Positions 11,301-21,549 of a stretch of 64,000 nucleotides of DNA are shown here, in pieces (the stretch's first letter is position 1; the number at the start of each line of letters is the position of its first letter). The stretch lies in NCBI GenBank assembly GCA_030015575.1, contig JASDDO010000001.1, forward strand, positions 511,929,772 to 511,993,771. The letters are read 5' to 3'. Made by a program: the position numbers and the translations under genes. The notes under the pieces are model-generated. The model searched no databases. It was not told the origin of the DNA and worked only from the letters and a program-made list of their open reading frames with translations. This DNA comes from Agapanthus africanus (lineage: Eukaryota > Streptophyta > Magnoliopsida > Asparagales > Amaryllidaceae).

Positions 11301-12719
11301 ACTATAGAGAAGCGTGCCTACAAAGAAATACCGAAAATGTATTAACGTCAACCATATATATTTTAGTGTTAAACTTATTTAATTTCAAGGATGAGACATA
11401 AATTATATAGTTGAATATATTTTATTGTTAAACTTATAAAATGATCATCTCCTTTAGTTTAGTTTGATCCATCAATACATCACATCGGCTGTTGGGGGTA
11501 AGAATTCTATCCCATTAAGAATTTATAATGCATACACCTATGCGTTTGTGCTTTCATGAGTTTCGAGAAAATTTCGGTAGCACCTCCTCGCTGTTCTCCG
11601 ATTACACTGCAATAGAAAGAATAATGATCATTTCAATGCTAAATATCAATTCTGAAATAATCATCCCTTCTATATTTATACACGGAGAACCAGCGAAAAG
11701 GTGTCGACGAAACTAATCTTGAAATGCATGAAAGCAAAAATGCAGGGTGTGTTTGCGTTATAAATTCTTAACTTGTCCACACAGGATAAATCTATCAGTT
11801 ATAGTACAACTAGTTTCTCATCACATAAACTACATGACGGTTGCTAGAAACAAACAATTAACCGCTTAATTTTGACAACCATCACGTAGTTTTATGTCAG
11901 GATGGAAACCATTGTATATATAACTGATAGATGGGGTCGTAGGCGCGTTTCGTTTTTTGAATGTGAGATCCTCGATAATAACATGTAAATTTCATGTTAT
12001 CATCAAATTTCGTATACTTAGTATAAGATTTTCGTGTTGTTTTGAAGTTCAAGATTCAATTCACGATGGATATAGTTGAGAAACTTATTCGCAATAGAGC
12101 GTAATTATATACTCGTGAAAATTCCCTCCGCTGCGTGAAATTTCCAAAATTTTGGGCAGCACCTCCCATACATTGACACGTTTGGCATTTCTTCTATAAA
12201 TTCTAATGCAAAATACACGCTATCAACCCATATCCAATACGAAGATCGAATATTCAAATTCAACACCAATTCCATTCACAATCCCAACATTCCTAATCCA
12301 CTCAAATTCGGTATTAACTAAGAAATAACCAAAGACGTAACTAATAGAATTTGAATTTAACGCTACAAAGGAATAAAAATTTAAGGAATATCAAGAAATT
12401 GGTTTTATGGTTAGTTGATTATTAAGAATCTAGATTAGGGTTGTGTTTTTTTCGTTTAAATGGTTAATGGGTGACTGAGATTAAGTTTAATAGTTAACAA
12501 TTAAAAGTTTCATATTTTAATAACTAAAAGGCATGAAGTGGTGTACTGATAATCGATGTATCTCAAGTGAAAAGAAAGTTTGACCAACCACGTCGATGTC
12601 AACCCTATAATTGCATAAATTTTTCATTTAGATTTTTATCTCGTCGCATTTCCTCTCAAAAATCTAAAAATAACGAAAATATAAACTAGCATACTATATA
12701 AATCAATTTTTTTTTAAAA
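11301..12719. other. CACTA 5' intron/leader region, no gene seen
   Basis: AT-rich sequence between the transposase-like exons and the GC-rich leader at 12720. It contains the foldback at 11790-11932. No coding frame is convincing. Confidence 0.4.
11790..11932. repeat. 143-bp imperfect foldback (MITE-like or hairpin)
   Basis: Begins ATCTATCAGTTATA and ends TATAACTGATAGAT. The arms stay about 75% complementary for ~60 bases, through ACTACATGACGGTTG paired with CAACCATCACGTAGT. A transcript would fold into one long hairpin. No clear target duplication was seen. Confidence 0.65.
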
Positions 12720-12829
12720 AATCGACCGAAGAATATGGGCTAGACTCGGCCTTTGAGGAGAGTGGTTCGACTTCGATCTCCGAGGAGGAGGGGGGATCGA
12801 TGAAGGGGTCGGCGATAGGAGAGGAGGGG
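12720..12829 (-). mobile_element. GC-rich leader of second CACTA, left piece beside the Tat insertion
   Basis: Purine-rich units (GGGGTCGGCGA, GAGGAGGAGG) equal those just right of the Tat element at 36190-36310. The two pieces were contiguous before the retrotransposon inserted. Confidence 0.6.
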
Positions 12830-13504
12830 TGTTCCCCTCCGAACGGCGGCCCGGACTTCGCGTCCGTGCCTGAGGTTCGGGGCAGATGCTATTTGGTTTT
12901 ATCCGTTTACTTCTCCGAAGATGCCGAGTTGATTTATGGCACCGTGTATCGGAGGTTTAGACGGATGCGGCCGATGTAGCAAACTTCGTCAGATTCCCCC
13001 TCAGGGTGAGGGGTTTTTGATTGTGGGGACGCTCTTCCCTGCAGGCGCAAGCCCCTGCAGTTAATTACGCTACCGCATTGCGGTAACAACTTTCTCCTTC
13101 TCCAGAATTTCACTTCGTGTCGTGTGTGTTTGTTTTGTTTGTGGTTGCCCGTGGATTGTATACGGAGACTGAGTAATACCGTCGCCCGTAGGACGTGGAT
13201 TAGTCCAAATCCGTGTTTACTTAGATTTGGGTTTGGTGTCTTAGTTTAAGGATACATTAATCGCGTTGCGGCTAAGATCAACTTAAACGTGATTCATTTA
13301 ATATATGGCCGTCGGGACTCGTCACCTCTCTAACGTCGTTGAAGGATTACAACGACAGATGTCAGAGGAGTTCAGAAATGTACCCTCGAACCAGAGTTGA
13401 TTGGGAGTTTTATAATCTATTTGAATGTTTAAGGATACGTTAACCGTGTTTGGGGCTAAGATCGACTTAAACGGCATCATTTAGATCCGGTAAAAGAGCA
13501 TTTG

Positions 13505-13812
13505 GAGGCTCTATTATTCCAGTTTAGGGACGTGGTGGTCCATGTTCCAGTTTAAGGACATGGCGGTCTATATTCCAGTTTAAAGACATGGTGGTCCGTA
13601 TTCCAGTTTAGGGACGTGGTGGTCCGTTATTAGTTTAAGGACGTCTCGGTCCGATATTAGTTTAAGGACGTCTCGGTCCGATGTTAGTTTAAGGACGTCT
13701 CGGTCCAATATTAGTTTACGGACGTCTCGGTCCGATATTAGTTTACGGACGTTTCGGTCCGATATTAGTTTAAGGACGTTTCGGTCCACGAGTTTAAGGA
13801 CCCCGCAGTCCA
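13505..13812. repeat. Short-palindrome minisatellite in the LTR
   Basis: About eleven units of ~27 bases of the form AGTTTAAGGACGTCTCGGTCC. Each unit contains GGAC, six variable bases, then GTCC, so each can form a small hairpin. The same array is at 34556-34868 in the other LTR, and a relative is in the second Tat LTR at 60890-61110. Confidence 0.85.
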
Positions 13813-14531
13813 TATGGGTGTGTGGTCGTTGGGACCCGTCACCTTTTTGACGTCGTTGAGGAATTACAACGATGGATGTCAAAGGAGTTCAGAGATGTAC
13901 CCTCGAACCGGACGTAGATTGATTTAGGAGAGCCGTTTTGCTCAGTCAATTTAATTTAAGGACTTATGGCCACGAATGGGCTAAGTCCCGTTGCAAATGT
14001 CCGACATTGATTTTGCATTTCTTTTTACTTTTATTTGGGCTTTGCCCAGAAAGGATGCAGAGCATCAATTTTATTTGGACTCTGCAGAGCATCAATTTGA
14101 TTTGGGCCCAGCCTTTTTATTGCTTTGCAATTTATTTTGGTCCACTAGGTCTTTTTGATTTGGGCCTGGCTCTTCAAGTAATGCATTGCATTTGTGCAGA
14201 GCACCAAGAATCTTTTAGATTCAAGAAAAGAAGTGCAGAGCACTTTTTAATTTCTTGATCTAAATTTAGATCAAAGAGAAGAAAGAAATCTTTTCTTTCT
14301 TTCTATCTCAGAGAACCAGAGGTTCATAGCAAGTGCAAGGCACTATTTTTATTATTTCTATTTATTTATTTATTTATTGAAGATCACTGATCTTGTTTTC
14401 TAGATCAATGATCTATTCTTTAAGATCATTTTCTCTTATCTCAAAGGTTTTTACCTTCTTTTAGAGGGTCTGCAGAGTTCTCTCTTCTTTTTTTTTTTAG
14501 ATCTTGATGTCTTTTAAAATGAGGTCTGGGG

Positions 14532-14542
14532 TCCTTTTTATA
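14532..14542 (-). promoter_or_regulatory. TATA box of the 3' LTR (sense)
   Basis: Minus-strand TATAAAAAGGA, about 680 bases from the U3 start, equal in position to the copy in the 5' LTR. Confidence 0.6.
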
Positions 14543-14699
14543 GTGCTCAGAAATTAGTTAAAATTTGTTCAATAAATCTTCTCCTGAGTGATTTGGGGAA
14601 TTTTCCCACCGTTGGATCTTTGATCCAAAGGCTCCTGCCTTATACAAGAAAATCTTCTTGTTTTAACAAGATTTATTCTGTTTTGCGCAACTCTCCCAG

Positions 14700-15015
14700 T
14701 GAGTGACACGTGTCGCATAGTGAAACGCTTGCGCAACAGCGCTTGCGCAACTGCGCAGACACGTGTCGCGCAGCCGTGCGCTTGCGCAGTTGTGCTTGCG
14801 CAACTGCGCAGACACGTGTCGAGCTGCCGTGCGCTTGCGCAGTTGTGCTTGCGCAACTGTGCAGACACGTGTCGAGCTGCCGTGCGCTTGCGCAACTGCG
14901 CAGACACGTGTCGCGCAGCCGTGCGCTTGCGCAGTTGTGCTTGCGCAACTGCGCAGACACGTGTCGAGCTGCCGTGCGCTTGCGCAGTTGTGCTTGCGCA
15001 ACTGCGCAGACACGT
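14700..15015. repeat. G-box tandem array in U3, 3' LTR
   Basis: Seven GACACGTGTCG cores at about 53-base spacing (one at 39), separated by GCGCTTGCGCAACTGCGCAG-type sequence that is itself palindromic. CACGTG is the core G-box/ABRE bound by plant bZIP and bHLH factors. Its location upstream of the sense TATA box, as a repeated module, suggests an enhancer. The long frames across it are repeat artefacts. Confidence 0.85.
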
Positions 15016-15225
15016 GTCGCGATGCGGTGCACTTGCGCAGTTGAGTGTTGCTTTTGCTTCTTTAAAGAGCCTTGCTCTGATTGGACGCATTGCCTTGGGC
15101 GTTGCGCTGCCGAGTCAACTTCTGACACGTGGCAAATTGCGCGTAGCGCACGGGAACCGAAGCGTTGCTTCAAAATTTGAATTTTCAAAATTCAAACAGA
15201 GCCTTGCTCTGATTGGGGAAACAAA

Positions 15226-15238
15226 TGCCCCCCCACCG
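15226..15238 (-). other. Polypurine tract of the Tat element
   Basis: On the element strand GGTGGGGGGGCAT, two bases from the 3' LTR start, in the place needed for plus-strand priming. Confidence 0.75.
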
Positions 15239-15326
15239 TTGCGCTCACGTGGCGCGCACGTGAGTGCAGCGGTGGCAAGACCCCGACCGTTGGATCATGG
15301 AGGTCAGGTGAAGAGACGCAGGCGTC

Positions 15327-15335
15327 TATAAATAG
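15327..15335 (+). promoter_or_regulatory. Antisense promoter TATA box for the PMD gene
   Basis: TATAAATAG on the plus strand, about 100 bases inside the LTR boundary and ~740 bases upstream of the PMD start codon. The related second Tat element has TATAAATATG in the same place (62949-62957). Because it lies outside the LTR, it exists once per element and can only drive the opposite-strand gene. Confidence 0.7.
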
Positions 15336-16069
15336 GACCCTTGGTCCTTAAAAAATTTCACCGTTTCAAGAACTTTGATTCAGAGCCTTGCTCTTGCTTA
15401 AAAACTTTTAGAGCCTTGCTCTTGCTTCTTCCCAAGAACTTTGAAGTTCAGAACTTAGAATCACCCTTAGGTAAAAATTAATTTAAATTAATTTTAATTA
15501 ACAGAGCCTTGCTCTTGTAGATCTTTGATCTAAAGAGAAACCCCTTTGGGGTTTCTTCAACAGAGCCTTGCTCTCATAGATCTTTGATCTAAAGAAGACC
15601 CCTTTGGGGTTTCATCCACAGAGCCTTGCTCTCAAAAATTTACAAAGATCTTGTTCCTGGGTTTTAACCCCTGAACAGAGCCCTGCTCATAGATCAAATA
15701 GAGAACTCCTAAAAGTTTTCATGGATCTTTAAGATCTGAGCTCTTTTTTTTTAAGAAGTTTTATTCCTTTGAGACCAGAGTTTGACAAATGTCACTCTGT
15801 GACAGAGCTTTGCTCTAAAAAGAGGAGATTTTCTCCTTGTCTCTAGGGATTCTCCCCCAATGAGGATATTCTCTTGGGGGTCTTTTTTATTGACTGACAG
15901 CCTCATCCAATGATGGGACTGTCTTATCAAATGATGAGCCGTCATCTTGATTTTGTGGGTCCCCCTTTGTTCCCCTACCTACTGCATTGTAGTGTGATGT
16001 AGGCCTTTGAAATATGAAGCGTCGGAACACTAACGGTTATGTTTTTTTTTTTTTTTGTCTACAGGAAAC

Positions 16070-19000
16070 ATGTCTGAAGATTTGTCTTTCCCTTTTGTTC
16101 GCTCAGAAGGAGGGTTCCCACATGCACCAGTGGACCGGGTGGTGTTTGTTCTGATCAAAGATCACGATCCCGAGTGCAAGAGACTTCACCTATGGGGGAG
16201 GTGGTACAGCCAGATTATCCAAGGCCGTCGCAGCTTTAGTTCCGCCTCACCCTCCGAGCCCATAGTTACGATCCCTTACGCGGACAAGCCCCCGGTGGAG
16301 TATGCCGTGGAGGTTAAAAATTGGAATTCCGACGACCTCCTCCAGCCCGCAATCGGTGCCATTCCGGTGCAGCCGCCGCCGGCTATAGATATCTTGGGGA
16401 GGCGAATCTGTCAGGGTGAAGCACGCCCTTGGGGACAGGCGTACAATATTGGACTGACTCAGCGACCGCTTGCCGGATATCTGCCATGGGCCCGGTACAT
16501 CTTGGCGGCGAAAAGGGCTCACTTGACGAGGATCGGTTTATATTCGGCCGTCTACGTTTCGCTTTTCGAGTATCCTTCTTCTCCAACGTGGTGGATAAAG
16601 GCATTTATTGAACAATGGAATATCCCCACCCACACCTTCTTGACAGCGGATAGGGAAGTCTCCATCTCTTTAGAAGAATTTGTTGAGATTTCAGGTCTAC
16701 CAGTGAGGGGGGAGCACTACGAGGAGCTGCTCCCTCCTGACGAGTACGTCTTTGCCACCAAGCAGTTGGTATTCGACTTAACTCCAGAAAATGCCATCCA
16801 GCATCAGCATCCGGGCTTGGTGAAGGTGTTGGAGATTTATGAGGAACTCCATTTGGAATTGGGCGACCGAGGCGTCAGTTTCGCGGACTTCATTGCTCGT
16901 TTTATCCGCCCGGAGTTTTTATCAGAGCAGGGCGAGAAGTTCGCCCAGCTTGCTGACCCCTTTGGTTTCGGCTTGGACCGCCGACCTTCATCGGAAAATG
17001 ACCAGCGCGATTTTTATCTCCCCGGCACTGCCAGCGTCCCTTTTTCAGAGATCGCCGTTCCTGGCATGGACGAGGAGACTTTTTTTTATAGGGTTCTTGG
17101 GTCTATGGCTATGCAGCTTTGCGCTCCCCATGCATCCACGCCTCATGCGGTCTTCCGTCTTTTACCCGGCGCATCAAATGGCGGCTGGTTTGCAGCTATC
17201 GGTAGGGATTGCCGGGCTGGCTTACCTTTATAATGGACTTAGTGTAGCGGCGGACGCTAATGAGCCTGGGGTACAGCCTGCTAACTTCCCGATGCACTAC
17301 TTCACTTCTTGGATGGAGCTGCATGTGCGAGGGGTGTTTGGTGCTCATAAGACTCCTCCGTTCTTTGAGAAATTCAAACTCCCAAGAATCATGCGGCTTG
17401 TCGGGGCTTCAATTGTGGTTGCACCGCCGCGGGAGTCTAGGGGACTGCTCCTGCGTTCACATCTAGTCGGAGCGAAGACCTCTTTTGTGGATAAGGTCAT
17501 CACCATAGGTTCCGAGACCACTAAGTTAGTGGTGTCGCTGCGTGATGACTTTAAGGGCGGTGTTTCTGTATTGAAGGCTCGGGAAATCCTCCATCTTTAC
17601 TCCATTCGGCCGGGCTACCTAGTATTCAGGCAGAATGAGACGGCTCTTTTTATGAGGTATAACCCGCATCGATTTGCCCGACAATCAAGTTACAATCAAG
17701 GGATCCCGTTAGAAGCCTTTCTGGAAACACCCGCGGTCGGCCCAGAGGGGGTAAGGAATGCGATGCATCATTTCATCCGGCTCAATACAGGCTCCTATTT
17801 TTTTATCAGTGAACCCAGCTGTACCCCTAAGATGCTTAATTCATATATGGCCTGGTATGCGCACGCGATGGGCCCAATCATCTTGATGGAGAAACGCCTG
17901 CTGGTCGACCGTAGGGCTGCGCCTCCTGGCGGTGATCGTAAGGCTCCCTTGCAGCCCAGGATCCAGGTCATCCCCCCGATAAAAGATGCCGGAGCTGACC
18001 GACCACGCGTGTTGGCCCCCCCGCGTGGATTGCCATTGCCCACTACAGTGGATGCACCGCCGGCGCCCCGTGCTCCCACGAAGACGGTTAATGTGGTATC
18101 ACCAGGGTCTGGCGGAGGAGCAGAGATCGGGACTCGCCGCCCTAAAGTGACTGCCAAGCGCAAATCCGCTCCGGGCGGATCTAAAGCTGGTGGACAGAAG
18201 AAGAAGAAGTCCACCCTATCCCTCGACGCGATCCTTAACTTAGAGCCTGCGGTTCCACCTGCCGAGGCCATATGCGAGTATGGCAGCAATGAGGGCTTCG
18301 TGGTGGACCCTGAGGACACCAATTTAGCTGCCGCCATTGCAGCTTCGGAGCGATCGGCGAGGCTTGAAGCGATGTTAAGCAAACTCGCTGAGTCCGGTAA
18401 TCATCAGACTCTTTATTTGTCATTTTACTGCATTTTTATTACTATCTTTAGCTAATATTTGCTTCGTTCTCCACAGGCATTTCTACTGAACAGGCCATTG
18501 CTGCTTCTTTGAAGACCTTCCAGGAGGAGGAGAAGAAGCGTGTCCCAGCAGGCGTTGGTATGTCCTACCCTTTTCCCTTTCGTAATGAAAGTTTGTTATC
18601 TTCTCTGATAGTCAACCTAATCTTCTTTTGTTTCTTTGCAGAGGTTATATCAGTTGACGCTGGGATCCCTCCTGGGCCTGTTACTGAAGTCCCAGCTTCA
18701 TCGAAGTTGCCACAAGAGCCCCGGCTTGACAAGACGATGAGGGATGCCTTGAAGAATCTAGAGGCATCCCTATATACGGATGAGGAAGCCTCACTCAGGG
18801 AAGCTCTAGTGGCATCCGTCTCAACGGCTCGGGAGGAGCGGAAGCGGTTGAGGCGTGCAGCAAAGGCGCGTAAAGCTGCTTTGGCAGCGGGAGCGGGTCC
18901 CAGTACCATTCCTCGCGCTGACACTCCTTCCGAAGCAGGGGCGAGCAGAGCTGCTTTGGCCACAGGAGCGGGCCCTAGCACTATTCCTCGTGCTGACACT

Positions 19001-20957
19001 CCCTCTGAAGAGGCCCCTGTCGCCCTGTCTACTGCTCGTAGGCAAGTGGCGCGCGCGGCTCGGAGTGCGAACGATAAGTCCTCTTCAGGTAACACTTCTT
19101 CCAGAACCTTGTTGTAAGAATTATCTAGCCATTGGCTCATACGCGTTCCATCTTTCAGGGCCAAGTCCGACTGAGGGAGAGGTGGAGACCGTTGGCCCTC
19201 AGGAAACGGCGGAGGCGGCGCCTGCCGAACCTGCGCCGACGGTGGGGCGCGTCGTTGGGGCCACGGGACCTGAAACAGAGGTCGAGGAATCCGCCGCCGA
19301 GAGGGTCATTGATACTGCTCCTGACGTGACGGTAGATGAGATGATCATCTTAACCGAGGCGAAGGCGGTAGAAGGCGAAGCGCTCGAAGCTGGAGATCTC
19401 GCGGTGACGGTAGATGAGACAACCGTGACCGCAGGATCCGTAGGAGTAGCGGTTGAGGTCGCCACGATTCCTGAGGACGAGCCAGCCGCTCCTTCTCTGG
19501 AATCTGGAAATACTCCAATCATAGCCCTCCCCGCGTATGGTTACTTGCCGTCTCCAGGGCTTGCGAGCACAACAACGGTTCCCATCGAGTCGGGTGACGA
19601 GGCTACGGGTGGTGGCCTGATGTCAATGGAGGAAGGAATTGCCTCAGTCTCGGCTGGCAGTTCGTCGGGTAAGTTTCGGGTTACTATCGTTTCCCCCCTT
19701 TATTATATATCTTGCGATCTCTTCTAACAAGCTTGTCTTTGCAGGTGCGGCCAGTGCCGACGCTCCATTGATTGAAGGAGCACCGTCAACTACTGCTTTG
19801 GCGGTGGTCACTTCCCCGTCTTCCCTCGTGCCATCGCGGATGTTGGGAGGTATGGATTTGCGACTCACAATTTAATCTTTCAAACGTGTAGTTCATGGAC
19901 TAACGCCATACCACCGCATCTTTTCAGGAGTGCTCTTTGATCATCTATATCAAGTGTTGCTCCCACACTTCTCCTTCCCATCCAAACTTGCTTCTCCTTC
20001 TAGTGGCGCTGGTGAGTGTATGTTCACTACAACATCTTTGTTCATCCCCTTTTTTCTTTAGCAATTGAATGATTTCTGACTTTTCCTTTTCTTTATTGTA
20101 GTGCCGCAAATCGAAGGAGGGGATGCAAGACCTGCCGCGCTACCGGCCCTTCCGGCTTTGCCGTCTGTTGCCGCTGGTATAGCAAATCCCCTTTTTTGGT
20201 AACCCTTAAACATATCTTGAACCATCGTTTAGCCATGTTTTGCTTTTCAGCTATTGTTCCGGCTCCGGTCCCTTCTGAGTCTCACGTCCTTGCACCGGCA
20301 GGCCCTTTCTTGAAACGCCGGTCTTCAAAGGGTGCTGTGATGAGTTTGGGCATGCTGAGCGGGTACATCGAAGAGCTCAATATGGACGCTCTCCCTTCTG
20401 CCGTAGATTTCGTTGTGGAGGTTAATCCAATGTTGGCGGCGCTCGTAAATTTTCATAACGAAGGCGTCGTCGGATCTTGGGTTAATCACTGCAGGGAGAT
20501 CGAGGCCTGTCTATACCGGCTGGAGTCGACGCGCCCTTCTCCCGAAGTTTTAGCCCTGAGCACCCAACGCACAACTTGGCTCGAGCAAAGCACTTCGCAC
20601 TCCTGCCACTTGGAGCAAGAAGCAGCTTTAAGACTAAGGGAATGCCAAAAGACCTCGAACGAAACGGCCCATCTGCGTGCTGAGGTTGAGGCAAATGCTG
20701 CCCAAGTGAAGACTATCTTTGAGGGTCTCTTAGAGCGCATCTCCCATGGGCTAAACTTGAAGCGGAAGCTTGACGTAGCTGAGCGCAATATCCCAAGTCG
20801 GGAAGCTGCCTATCAGGTCGTCAGGGAGCAGCTTGCGTCGGTCTTGCAGCAACGAGCCCAAGTGGAGGCGGAGCTGGCGGTGATAGCTGATCAAGAGAAG
20901 GCATGGAGAGACATATGCGAGCAATTGCTATATTTATGCAAGACGCTTCCTTCCCAA
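16070..20957 (+). CDS. Antisense spliced gene of the Tat element: plant mobile domain (PMD) protein
   Basis: Opposite in strand to gag-pol. A 3' splice site (TTTTGTCTACAG, ending 16064) precedes the ATG at 16070, so the leader is probably spliced. The N-terminal half is PMD-like: SFPFVRSEGGFPHAPVDR, WWIKAFIEQWNIPTHTF, then SLEEFVEISGLPVRGEHYEE, with further PMD-like sequence up to a basic, proline-rich linker and a KKKK stretch near 18200. The distal part is acidic/Ala-rich, then a coiled coil of roughly 150 residues (20490-20957). Several small introns with GT and CAG borders lie between 18.4 and 20.26 kb. PMD occurs in Arabidopsis MAIN/MAIL1, nuclear proteins needed for gene expression and silencing, and inside Ty3 and Mutator elements. 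Tat elements are known to carry extra ORFs in this position. The gene looks mostly whole, with perhaps one break. Its function in the element is unknown. Confidence 0.72.
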
Positions 20958-21050
20958 TAATTCTCCTTGTATCATTTGTCTTTGTAAAGTATATGTATAT
21001 ATTTTTTTTATTCTTTAGCACAATGTATCCTGTACTCAATCAATATTTAT

Positions 21051-21056
21051 GAATAA
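21051..21056 (+). terminator. Poly(A) signal of the antisense PMD gene
   Basis: AATAAA about 95 bases after the PMD stop codon, in T-rich sequence. Confidence 0.5.
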
Positions 21057-21224
21057 AAGATGCACATTTTTGTAATGTCTTGTGTCATTTCTTCGTCTTT
21101 TCTTTCTTTTATTATCAGTACGCCACTTTAGTAACCATAATTGACGGATGATTAGGATGAGTATCCCAACCTTCTTAAGAAGTAGCGATGGCTTAGGCCG
21201 CAGGTTTAGATCTGCTGCCTAAGG

Positions 21225-21425
21225 CTTTTCAACTCTGTAAGCCGTGAGGGTCTCACAGAGACTTTTCTCCCTACGGGTCGAGAGGATCTCGTAGACGGAT
21301 TTTCTCCTTAGGAATCGTGAGGATTCCTAAGTGTAGTCTTCTCTCATAGGTCGTAAGGATCCTATAAGAGAATTTTTCCCTCTTACGAGTCGAGAGGATT
21401 CGTAAGTGGTTGTTTCCCTCTTTGT
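21225..21425. repeat. Constant-loop hairpin array, block 1
   Basis: Five short hairpins in series, each with a different stem around a near-constant loop resembling GTCGTGAGGATC. Examples: CTCTGT...ACAGAG, CTACG...CGTAG, CTTAGGAATC...GATTCCTAAG, CTTACGAGTC...GATTCGTAAG. T-rich spacers (TTTTCTCC) separate them. Confidence 0.75.
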
Positions 21426-21549
21426 CGAAATTCAACTTTGGAGAGTGGGACCCGTGAATAGTATGCAAGAGACCATTTTGGATTGACTTGCAGGGACCCA
21501 TCGCCCAGGAAGCAAGTTTTTTAATCCTTGCTACCCGGGACTTTATCTT

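Larger units (their letters stand above)
12830..15223 (-). repeat. Tat element 3' LTR (2394 bp)
   Basis: On the element strand it starts TGTTTCCCC and ends GGGGAACA (TG...CA). It contains the G-box array (14700-15015), the sense TATA box (14532-14542) and the GGAC-GTCC minisatellite (13505-13812). It is longer than its partner mainly because it has two more units of the G-box array. Confidence 0.92.
15064..15815 (+). repeat. Scattered AGAGCCTTGCTCT hairpin motif
   Basis: Nine copies of CAGAGCCTTGCTCT or close variants, each a perfect AGAGC/GCTCT stem with a 3-base loop. They lie at the LTR edge and along the leader of the antisense gene, several next to AGATCTTTGATCT-like palindromes. The second Tat element has the same motif as CAGAGCTTTGCTCT at 62820-63480. 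Confidence 0.8.

Noticed and set aside
14569-15331. Long overlapping frames on both strands in the LTR
   Set aside because: They run through the stop-free GCGCAACTGCGC repeat array. All frames are open because of the repeat, not because of coding.
15224-15335. Extending the Tat LTR to include the TATAAATAG box at 15327
   Set aside because: The right LTR ends at 36184 with CA and a matching AGGGG duplication, and the polypurine tract starts at 15226. The box is therefore internal and antisense.
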